NCBI RefSeq assembly: GCF_026460945.1
Contig: NZ_JAOVZV010000003.1
Span: 310,001-374,000, forward strand
Length of the DNA stretch: 64,000 bases
Direction: 5' to 3'
DNA from: Chryseobacterium luquanense
GTDB taxonomy: Bacteria; Bacteroidota; Bacteroidia; Flavobacteriales; Weeksellaceae
The notes under the pieces were generated by a model, which searched no databases, was not told the origin of the DNA, and saw nothing but the letters and a program-made list of their open reading frames with translations. Positions within the stretch are counted from its first letter, which is position 1; each line of letters begins with the position of its first letter. A program made the translations under genes and the position numbers. Shown in pieces: positions 57,246-64,000 of this stretch.

Positions 57246-60200
57246 TTAAAATTCAAATTCACCAATAAGAATATCTTTGTCATTACCATCGTCTTCTTTC
57301 TGGTTTTGGAAAACCACAATTTTTCTTTCCTGTTTCCCTGTTGCATAATTGATGTAAATTTCTGCCATAATCGCAGTTGGTCCCGCGATTCCCACTTGAT
57401 TTTCACCAAAAAAATTGGTCTGAATTTTATATTTTCCTTTAATCGCTTTTTTCAATAAAAATTGTTCAGGGCCAAAACCTTGTGTAAAATCATTACTCAA
57501 TCTTCCGCCGATTTCTGTTGATGAATGAGAATACATGCAAACTTCTTTATTGGGATCTGTTACCCAAAGATCAATATCTGTATCATCTTTATTCCAATTG
57601 ATCACAACGCGGATATTTACGGGAAGATCTGCAATAATTTTAGGATTAATATTTTTTAAATCCAATTGATCTCTGTATTTACTGATCAGTTGGTTGATTT
57701 CCATGATAACAACTTCTTCAATTCCATCATCACGATCAGACAATTCCTTAGTATAAGATTGAGTAAGAACTTTGTAAAGATTATCCAAAGCCTGTTGATA
57801 AAGCTTGTTATCTTCTAAAGCCAATGCATAATCACGGTAACTTTGAGGATCGAAAGGTCGCCAATCCAAAACTTTTTTGGTGATAAATAATTCTTTATCA
57901 TAAGTTTCTGTCTTTTTTAATTTGTAAGCTAATAATTTATACAATTCCTCATTTTCTATATCTAAGTCTGCAATTGAACTCAAAACTTTTAAGCCACTTT
58001 TCTTATCGTTATTCTTCAACAACAATTCTGAAATATCAAAATAATACTGCGGAAGATTTTCATAGTCTTTCCTGTTTTTAAGATAAATCTGATAGATTTT
58101 TTCCGAATTTTCTGCATTTTTAAAAAGCTTCATGTATTCTGCATTCGATTCTATATTGTTGATTTCAATTCTTCCGGAATTGATTATATTAGAAATGTTT
58201 CCATTTTCATATTTAGGAGTAATAAAAATACCTTCAGCTCTTCCCTGTAGTGAAAGTAATTGTGTATTTGAATTAACAGAAGCCGCACCTCTTATGCTTA
58301 TTGGCTCAGAAGTCACTGAAACAGATGAAGAAGTAGTAGATTCTCTACGAATAACTTTACTGTAACCCATCATTACAACTTCCTCGATCTCGTTTGATCG
58401 GCGAGAAGTTACTGAGTCTGATTTCGCTAAACTTGGAGGAGATTCGACAACTTTCGCAGCAGGACTTGCAACTGGTGAAGATAAATTTTGAATTGTTACA
58501 ACTTCTTGGTTGTTTACTACAGCTCTTTCAGCCAATATTGGTTCTGTAGAGTTTGGTTTCGGATACGTTTTTTTAGGTTTTGCATGATAATCTTTTTTCC
58601 ACCATTCTTTAAGCTTTTCAGTCATATCTTCAGCATCGCTCATCAAATCATTTGTCCAATCCTCTTTTTCGGTTCTTTTGTTTTTTACAATTTCATCATA
58701 TTGACTTTTTAATTCCTGAGGCGGAGTGATGTCATACTTTACATAATCTTCTACATTTTCCAAAACCATCAAGCTCATATTATTGCTTACCAAACCAAAC
58801 TGTTTGCTAAGATTTTTAATTTCATCTTTATTTTTTGTCTCGAAAATTTCGAGTTCTGTCAATTTTTTCTGAGCCCAGAATTTGGAAATTTCCCAATCTT
58901 TGACAGTTTGTTCACTTGAGTTTAAATTAATCGTTTTTGTCTCTGTAGTCTCATCTCCGTAACCGAAATTGACTGTAACGGATGTTTGATTTCCTTTTAA
59001 AATTCCCGACAAAACAAAATCTTCGGAAACCGTTTGGGTAAAAGAAGGATATACTTCTAAAAGTGAAGTATTCTTTTCAATTCCTAAAAACTTCAATGGC
59101 TGAAAAAGAAGTTTTCTGGCTTCTTTTTGTGGATTATTTTCATTTAAATTTAAAAATTCGCCTCCTGTTTTATTACTTATAAATTTCAACTGACCAAAAT
59201 TTGCATTATTGGAAGACGAAATCGTGTAGGTTGGCTTATTCCAGACCAATTCTAATTCTCCGAAAGAAGACAATCCATCGGTAAAGAAAAAAATCTCATC
59301 TTCTTTAATTTTTTTCAGTTGCCCGAAATCTGTTCCGCCATCATAAATCGTTTTAGACAAATATGTTTTTAATTCTTCCCAATTTCCATTATTTATTTTA
59401 AAAATTTTGCCTTCATCAAAAGTATTGCTGAGGTAATAAATTTTAATTTTTAGATTTTTATTGGTGTTAAAATATTCTTTCAACAAAGCAAATTCTTTCA
59501 CATGATCACGCTTTTTTCCGCTTAAAGAATTATCCCAAACTATTGCTAAATTTTCAGGAAGTTTTTTGGCTCGTTCGTTTTTGCTAATCATTATGTCTGC
59601 CAGAAAATAAGATGAATTATCCGAAGTTTTCTGCATTAAAACACTTTTGAGATTATTCTGCGGAAAATTAATTTTCAAATTATTTCCCGGTTTATAATTT
59701 GTCTTATTGGTCTCTGCAATCCAAACATTTCCGTTTTTAACGAAATTAAAATTACCATCCGGTTTTTCTTCGAGTTTAGGTGCTTCAGTATTTTGAAAGA
59801 CTGATGTTTTAATAGAGAATTCGGGAATTCCTGAGGTGTAATTTAATGGTAAGAAATATTCATAACTGTTTCCTGATTTTTTAAGCTCATAATTATAGGT
59901 AATCTGAACCGTTCTTTCGCCCCCATTTGCATTTAGTGGATAAATTGTTGTACGAAAATTATTACCTTCTACTTTTTCTAAAATTCCGGGATCTACATTT
60001 TGTTTTTTAATCGTCTCATATACTTCTTTGGCTTTTTCTTTTTCCACAGAGACTGCATTTCTCAGTTTTCCGTTGATGTCTAAAGCATAACCGCTTGCAT
60101 TTACTCCTTCCGGAAGAGGAAATGTAAGTTTTGCTTCTCTTACACGATCAGAATTATTTTTAAAAATCATCGTAACAATATTCGTTGAAATTTTACCTGT

Positions 60201-60347
60201 AATTTTTGTTTCGATGACCAATTTCTTAAGAATAACGTCTTTATTTTGAGCATAGTTTCCTTTTTCATCTGAAGTTTCCACAACAGGAATCTGTGCATAG
60301 AATATAACAGGAAAAAACAGCAATAATTTGAGATATAAACTTTTCAT
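57246..60347 (-). CDS. VIT/VWA protein with SusC-like TonB-box/plug segment and DUF2135
   Basis: A 1033-residue exported protein; ATG 60347 precedes a signal peptide (KSLYLKLLLFFPVIFYAQ). Order: VIT domain (about 15-150, EKEKAKEVYETIKKQNVDPG); VWA-like domain with MIDAS DNSLS at IVWDNSLSGKK, the Thr in YDGGTDFG and FFTDGLSS; a segment at about 645-715 that reads EIEEVVMMGYSKV followed by EPISIRGAASVNSNTQLL, like the TonB box and plug of SusC; a TPR-like helical region (about 740-870); a second GIEEVVIMEIN; and a C-terminal DUF2135 domain (WNKDDTDIDLWVTDPN). VIT/VWA proteins resemble inter-alpha-trypsin inhibitor chains. Function unknown; binding at the outer membrane is inferred. Confidence 0.88.
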   Translation of the reverse strand: MKSLYLKLLLFFPVIFYAQIPVVETSDEKGNYAQNKDVILKKLVIETKITGKISTNIVTMIFKNNSDRVREAKLTFPLPEGVNASGYALDINGKLRNAVSVEKEKAKEVYETIKKQNVDPGILEKVEGNNFRTTIYPLNANGGERTVQITYNYELKKSGNSYEYFLPLNYTSGIPEFSIKTSVFQNTEAPKLEEKPDGNFNFVKNGNVWIAETNKTNYKPGNNLKINFPQNNLKSVLMQKTSDNSSYFLADIMISKNERAKKLPENLAIVWDNSLSGKKRDHVKEFALLKEYFNTNKNLKIKIYYLSNTFDEGKIFKINNGNWEELKTYLSKTIYDGGTDFGQLKKIKEDEIFFFTDGLSSFGELELVWNKPTYTISSSNNANFGQLKFISNKTGGEFLNLNENNPQKEARKLLFQPLKFLGIEKNTSLLEVYPSFTQTVSEDFVLSGILKGNQTSVTVNFGYGDETTETKTINLNSSEQTVKDWEISKFWAQKKLTELEIFETKNKDEIKNLSKQFGLVSNNMSLMVLENVEDYVKYDITPPQELKSQYDEIVKNKRTEKEDWTNDLMSDAEDMTEKLKEWWKKDYHAKPKKTYPKPNSTEPILAERAVVNNQEVVTIQNLSSPVASPAAKVVESPPSLAKSDSVTSRRSNEIEEVVMMGYSKVIRRESTTSSSVSVTSEPISIRGAASVNSNTQLLSLQGRAEGIFITPKYENGNISNIINSGRIEINNIESNAEYMKLFKNAENSEKIYQIYLKNRKDYENLPQYYFDISELLLKNNDKKSGLKVLSSIADLDIENEELYKLLAYKLKKTETYDKELFITKKVLDWRPFDPQSYRDYALALEDNKLYQQALDNLYKVLTQSYTKELSDRDDGIEEVVIMEINQLISKYRDQLDLKNINPKIIADLPVNIRVVINWNKDDTDIDLWVTDPNKEVCMYSHSSTEIGGRLSNDFTQGFGPEQFLLKKAIKGKYKIQTNFFGENQVGIAGPTAIMAEIYINYATGKQERKIVVFQNQKEDDGNDKDILIGEFEF

Positions 60348-60435
60348 ACATGTATTTTGAAAGTGGGAAAAACCTTTCATTCATAAAGATGCATAAATTA
60401 AAAGAACCGTTGGAAAATATTTTAAAAAATTCCAC

Positions 60436-60466
60436 AAAAAAAACCTTCCAACGATCTGAAAGGTTT
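60436..60466 (-). terminator. Terminator of map
   Basis: On the minus strand AAACCTT pairs with AAGGTTT around CAGATCGTTGG and is followed by a T-run. It lies about 30 bases after the map stop. Confidence 0.65.
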
Positions 60467-60492
60467 CATATTTATCAAAAATGAAATTCTAA

Positions 60493-61257
60493 TTAATTTA
60501 AAATCTCATTCATCTGCGTTAAAATAATAGGTTTTCCGTCGGTGATTAAAATGGTATGTTCATGTTGAGCCATATAGCCGCCTTTGTTTCCCACCATCGT
60601 CCAACCATCTTTCAATTCAACAGCAATCGTAGAATCTGTAGAAATAAATGTTTCAATTGCTACAACAGAATTTTTTTTGAACCTTCTTGTGTCAAAACGG
60701 TTTCTATAATTCATCAATTCATCCGGTTCCTCGTGAAGACTTCTTCCAACACCGTGACCTCCTAAGTTTTTGATGACTTTAAAGCCTTTTTTCTTTGCTT
60801 CAGTCTCCATTAAAAAACCTATGTCTGCGATTTTTACTCCGCCTTTTATATTGTTGATCGCTTTTTCTAAAATTGCTTTGGAAGCATCAATTAATTTCTG
60901 ATGTTGATTGATATCTTTTCCAACAATGAAAGAACCGCCGTTATCTGCCCAATAACCGTTGAGCTCCGCAGAAACATCAATATTAATTAAATCTCCTTCT
61001 TTTAAAACTCTTTCTGAGGTAGGAATTCCATGGCAGAATTCGTTGTCAACGCTTATGCACGTCCAACCCGGAAATCCATATGTAAGATAGGGTGCCGATT
61101 TTGCCCCGAAATCTGAAAGAATTTTTGCTCCATATTCATCAAGATCTTTTGTTGTCATTCCGACTTTGGCATAATTCATCATCTCTTTCAAGGTATAAGC
61201 GACTGCTTCGCTTACTTTCTGCATTCCAATAAGTTCAGATTCGTTTGTAATTGACAT
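60493..61257 (-). CDS. map: Type I methionine aminopeptidase
   Basis: A 254-residue cytoplasmic metalloprotease that removes the initiator methionine from nascent proteins. The five metal ligands are in place: D94 (INIDVSAEL), D105 (YWADNGG), H168 (NLGGHGVGR), E202 (VAIETF) and E233 (QHEHTI); the substrate His is H76 (NEFCHGIP). It is the bare catalytic type without an N-terminal zinc finger. It stands alone rather than in the usual ribosomal protein or adk operon, so it may be a second copy in this genome. Confidence 0.96.
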   Translation of the reverse strand: MSITNESELIGMQKVSEAVAYTLKEMMNYAKVGMTTKDLDEYGAKILSDFGAKSAPYLTYGFPGWTCISVDNEFCHGIPTSERVLKEGDLINIDVSAELNGYWADNGGSFIVGKDINQHQKLIDASKAILEKAINNIKGGVKIADIGFLMETEAKKKGFKVIKNLGGHGVGRSLHEEPDELMNYRNRFDTRRFKKNSVVAIETFISTDSTIAVELKDGWTMVGNKGGYMAQHEHTILITDGKPIILTQMNEILN

Positions 61258-61340
61258 ACTTTTTATTTTGAAAATACAAAGTTAGGAAATAATAATTTTT
61301 ATTTTGGTTAATGAAACATTGATAGCATTAGAAAGGATAT

Positions 61341-61877
61341 TTAAAAGATTGGTTTTTCTGGTTTGTCAAAAAAATCTGTAGAATGTGAGCAGTTGAGATA
61401 GATTTTACAGTCCGGAACTTTAATTTTTAAAATTGCTGCTTTTGCCGAAACCTCATCTTCATTCTCATCTGAATCTATGAAAATCTCTCTCAGACTCTGA
61501 TTATCTAAATATTCACAAAGATCTGTTAGAGTTATCTCAGTACAGGTAATATTGAGTTTCTGCAAATTCTCCATTTGATTAAAATATTGAATGCTCTGAT
61601 TGGTAAGATATCTGTTTTTTCTTAAGAAAAGTGATTGTAAATATTTAAAATTGACCATATATTTCACACCTTCATCTGTAATCTGCGAATCTTTCAGGTA
61701 AATATCTTCAAGCAAAAACACCCGTAAACTGAAATAATAAAAAAACTCATCATCACAATCTGAATCGGCAGAGTGAAATCTATACCATTCTACAGGAATT
61801 CTGTCTGCTTTTTCAATCCGATAATGACGTTGCCAGAATTTCTTTTCTTCTTTTGTAAATTTTGGTGGTTTTATCAT
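61341..61877 (-). CDS. Leucine-rich-repeat-like small protein
   Basis: A 178-residue cytoplasmic protein whose middle has about four LRR-like units (YLKDSQITDEGVKYMVNFKYL, then LQSLFLRKNRYLTNQSIQYF and LQKLNITCTEITLTDL; only fragments of 20 or fewer residues carry the motif). N-terminus basic (FTKEEKKFWQRHYRIEKADR). It is the last gene of a five-gene operon of unknowns. Possible immunity or effector-binding protein; unproven. Confidence 0.65.
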   Translation of the reverse strand: MIKPPKFTKEEKKFWQRHYRIEKADRIPVEWYRFHSADSDCDDEFFYYFSLRVFLLEDIYLKDSQITDEGVKYMVNFKYLQSLFLRKNRYLTNQSIQYFNQMENLQKLNITCTEITLTDLCEYLDNQSLREIFIDSDENEDEVSAKAAILKIKVPDCKIYLNCSHSTDFFDKPEKPIF

Positions 61878-61906
61878 GTGTTTTTAATGAAAATAATTTA
61901 AAATTT

Positions 61907-62224
61907 TTAGTAATCACAAGGTATTATATCTTCGGTATCTCTGGCAATGGGAATTCCGTCAGGATCAAGAATCATCGCTTCCTGAATATGAGTTTGATGT
62001 AAAGTTGCTCCGCTTGCAATCATTTTGTACCCGTTTTCGTATTCTGTAAAATATCCACTCGGATAAGCTGAATATCCATTAGGCAAAAGCACCTTTTTTT
62101 CATGTTGAAAGCCCCAACCAATCACTTTTTGATTAAGAATATATTTTTCAAATGCTTCGTAGAAATTTTCTGTCATTTTTTCTTTTTTAAGAGTTTCTTT
62201 TTGTTCCGAATCAATTAAATCCAT
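61907..62224 (-). CDS. Hypothetical small cytoplasmic protein
   Basis: A 105-residue protein, ATG at 62224 preferred over a TTG one codon upstream. Features: VIGWGFQHEKKVLLPNGYSA, YFTEYENGYKMIASGATLHQ. Mixed alpha/beta, no known motif. It sits 13 bases after the preceding gene and 29 before the LRR gene, in the operon of unknowns. Confidence 0.6.
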   Translation of the reverse strand: MDLIDSEQKETLKKEKMTENFYEAFEKYILNQKVIGWGFQHEKKVLLPNGYSAYPSGYFTEYENGYKMIASGATLHQTHIQEAMILDPDGIPIARDTEDIIPCDY

Positions 62225-62237
62225 CAAAAACCTGTAT

Positions 62238-62636
62238 TTAAATTTGATTATTTAGTTGCTCCAAAACCTGAATAATCTCCACAGTTTGGTTTACTTCGAT
62301 ATTCAAATTAGCATTTCCAATGGATTTTATTTTTATTACGGCTTCGGTTTCATCATATTTAATTAAAAGTTGTGAATCTCCGATTTCCCAAACATGACAA
62401 TTGTCGTCAATAATTTTATACAATCGATCAGTGTAAGGTTTTCGTAAATAATCAGGATTTTCCCAAATCTGTTTCGCAATCATGGTAAGAATATCAATCA
62501 CCTCATCGGTATCAGATTTTGTCAACCAGCAAAAGTCTTCATTTTCATTGTTAAGTTGAAACGTGATACAATTTTCATTTCTATGAATCAGAATATTTCC
62601 TTTTTTAATAAACCAACTGTATATCTTTTCTTCCAT
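62238..62636 (-). CDS. Hypothetical cytoplasmic protein
   Basis: A 132-residue acidic protein; ATG 62636 overlaps the previous stop as TAATG, showing translational coupling and excluding the start eight codons upstream. Contains FCWLTKSDTDEVIDILTM and WEIGDSQLLIKYDETEAVI. Secondary structure is mixed with no recognised domain; charge and size are typical of immunity-like or antitoxin-like proteins (speculative). Confidence 0.62.
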   Translation of the reverse strand: MEEKIYSWFIKKGNILIHRNENCITFQLNNENEDFCWLTKSDTDEVIDILTMIAKQIWENPDYLRKPYTDRLYKIIDDNCHVWEIGDSQLLIKYDETEAVIKIKSIGNANLNIEVNQTVEIIQVLEQLNNQI

Positions 62637-62953
62637 TATTGCATATTTTGTGGTGACCACATTTTTAAAAACTTAAATTTCTTCGGATATTCTTCTCTCG
62701 GACAAAACGCAATACAGACTTCTTTGTTATCAAGTGAAGATTCAGTTAAAACAATATTATTTTCATCATTTTTAAAACTTCCAAATTCAGTTTCATTAAC
62801 TACGCAAACTACCTTTTTAAATATTCCGTTGATCCATTTTATCATATTTTCATTCGTCTCATATTTTTTATAACAAGCCAATGAAGCATGTGCCGTAATG
62901 ACGGGAACTAATTTATCAGGAACGTTGTCTTTAACGACGATGTACATTTTCAT
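62636..62953 (-). CDS. PTH2-like peptidyl-tRNA hydrolase family protein
   Basis: A 105-residue protein with the PTH2-type N-terminus KMYIVVKDNVPDKLVPVITA followed by HASLACYKKYE, KVVCVVNETEFGSF, and IVLTESSLDNKEVCIAFCPREEYPKKFKF. PTH2 enzymes release tRNA from stalled peptidyl-tRNA; bacterial family members of this length are uncharacterised. It begins one base after the propeller gene ends and couples to the next gene by TAATG. Catalytic role inferred from similarity. Confidence 0.7.
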   Translation of the reverse strand: MKMYIVVKDNVPDKLVPVITAHASLACYKKYETNENMIKWINGIFKKVVCVVNETEFGSFKNDENNIVLTESSLDNKEVCIAFCPREEYPKKFKFLKMWSPQNMQ

Positions 62954-62954
62954 A

Positions 62955-64000
62955 TTATTGGTGAGCTTGAGTATTTTTTAATTTTTCTTCAGCAGCTTTT
63001 GCTGCTTTTATTTTCTTAGGATTTGGCAGATCGCATTTAAAATGTTCTCTGATAGCGTTTTCACACTGAATTTTTCTATTGAGATCTTCATCTGGTTCAA
63101 AATCTAAGTGATATAATTGTCCGTCATTTTTTGAGATCAGCCAAATATTTCTGCCGTCTAAAATAACCTGATGAGGTTGCCAATTATTTAAATAAACATT
63201 TCGCAATATTTTTTCTTTTTTCACATCATAATGAATCAAATGATTTTGATAAACGAACCATATTTTTCCATTTTCAGAACTTAGAATAGCCAATAAAGAT
63301 TCGTTTTCGTATTCATCTGGAGAGACCAAATTTTCAAGATCCAATTGTAGTTTTTTATTACCTTTCCTCCCTAAAACCGTTAAATATCTTTCATTCAGCA
63401 GAAATGTATAATTCTGATTTTTTTCAATTTTAAATTCTGAATTCGCGAGTTTATTTTTCTTCAGCCATTCTTTTGTAATGGGCATTTCGTCGTGACTTAG
63501 AAAATGAAAATTTTTTACCGTAGCTTTTTTATCATCTATAGTTGTTATAATTTCAGACGGATTGATAATAAAATTTCCATTATAATCAATTTCAAACCAC
63601 AAATCATCTTCTGCATTGGCTATAATTTTGTCCTTTAGATAAACCGGCTGTACATCTGCTCCGTAGTTGATGTTTTGTTGCCACAAAATGTTGTTATTTT
63701 CGATATCATAAGCCAATAATTTTCCACCGTCTGCAATTGCTGTAGCATATAATATTGAATTTTTGAAGTAAGGCTTTGTGTTAATTGACTGTAATTGTAA
63801 TATTTGAAGTGTTTTTCCAGAATTAATGTCGTACTGATGTACTTTCCTACTTTCGCCGTCATAATTTCCGTAGAAAAAAGAATCATTAAATGTAAAAGGA
63901 GCCTGATTGGAACGCCATCCTATTTTTCTTTCCCAAAGAATCTTATGACTTCCTTTTTCCAGACAACTCAATAAATAGTTATTAGAATTAAATAGGATTT
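62955..64000 (-). CDS. PQQ-like beta-propeller protein, 5' end outside the window
   Basis: The frame is open to the right window edge (upstream residues read ILFNSNNYLLSCLEKGS), so the start is missing; the TTG at 63971 is internal. Repeats such as GGKLLAYDIENNNILWQQNI and KIIANAEDDLWFEIDYNG mark a PQQ/WD40-type propeller. C-terminal tail is Lys/Ala-rich (NPKKIKAAKAAEEKLKNT), probably a helix. It is the first visible gene of a five-gene operon and shares one base of spacing with the PTH2-like gene. Confidence 0.78.
   Translation of the reverse strand, partial: ILFNSNNYLLSCLEKGSHKILWERKIGWRSNQAPFTFNDSFFYGNYDGESRKVHQYDINSGKTLQILQLQSINTKPYFKNSILYATAIADGGKLLAYDIENNNILWQQNINYGADVQPVYLKDKIIANAEDDLWFEIDYNGNFIINPSEIITTIDDKKATVKNFHFLSHDEMPITKEWLKKNKLANSEFKIEKNQNYTFLLNERYLTVLGRKGNKKLQLDLENLVSPDEYENESLLAILSSENGKIWFVYQNHLIHYDVKKEKILRNVYLNNWQPHQVILDGRNIWLISKNDGQLYHLDFEPDEDLNRKIQCENAIREHFKCDLPNPKKIKAAKAAEEKLKNTQAHQ

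Overview
The window is AT-rich DNA from a member of the Bacteroidota, most likely a flavobacterium of the Chryseobacterium/Weeksellaceae type. The evidence is SusC/SusD gene pairs, many Sec and lipoprotein signal peptides, weak or absent Shine-Dalgarno sites, promoter-like TAnnTTTG boxes, and intergenic spaces full of dispersed palindromic repeats. No rRNA, tRNA, CRISPR array, integrase or transposase was found. Both window edges cut genes: a SusD-like gene on the left and a beta-propeller gene on the right.

Left third (1-20762): a pectin utilisation locus. Plus-strand order is SusD (truncated), CE8 pectin methylesterase, PL1 pectate lyase, DUF4861, GH105 unsaturated uronyl hydrolase, GH43, CE12 acetylesterase, GH28 polygalacturonase, an alpha/beta esterase, a second CE8, a second CE12, a KdgF-like cupin, two tandem paralogous alpha/beta hydrolases and a DUF1593 nucleoside-hydrolase-like protein. 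A convergent minus-strand pair, DUF4861 then PL10 pectate lyase, closes the locus. Together these would remove methyl and acetyl esters, cut homogalacturonan and rhamnogalacturonan by lyase and hydrolase routes, trim arabinan or galactan side chains, and process unsaturated uronates. SusC and any regulator are not in view.

Middle (21013-43173): two small unknown genes, an OmpR-type two-component pair, an MBL-fold hydrolase and MFS exporter divergent from a LysR regulator, a beta-barrel-like protein, a secreted cupin and a PepSY-like protein. Next comes a very large single-gene DUF4011/superfamily 1 helicase/Vsr-like nuclease/DUF3320 protein (29797-35505) whose architecture matches the antiphage protein Hhe. 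After it lie small unknown genes, a tightly overlapping membrane operon (DUF2157, DUF4401, GDYXXLXY) with a UbiE-like methyltransferase, a thioredoxin-like secreted protein and a lipoprotein gene broken by a stop codon directly after its lipobox cysteine.

Right third (43174-64000): a phosphoester-oriented region with a secreted metallophosphoesterase, a GNAT/carbon-nitrogen hydrolase fusion, a GDPD-like/alkaline phosphatase fusion and a second alkaline phosphatase, divergent from a second SusC/SusD pair. This suggests organophosphate scavenging (inference). Then come a PQQ-type sugar dehydrogenase lipoprotein, a VIT/VWA protein carrying SusC-like TonB-box/plug sequence, methionine aminopeptidase, and a compact operon of small unknowns including a PTH2-like peptidyl-tRNA hydrolase.

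Intergenic DNA carries several families of hairpin-forming repeats, some recurring four or five times in this window. They are listed individually because they explain most of the non-coding sequence. Promoter calls rest on motif matching only.
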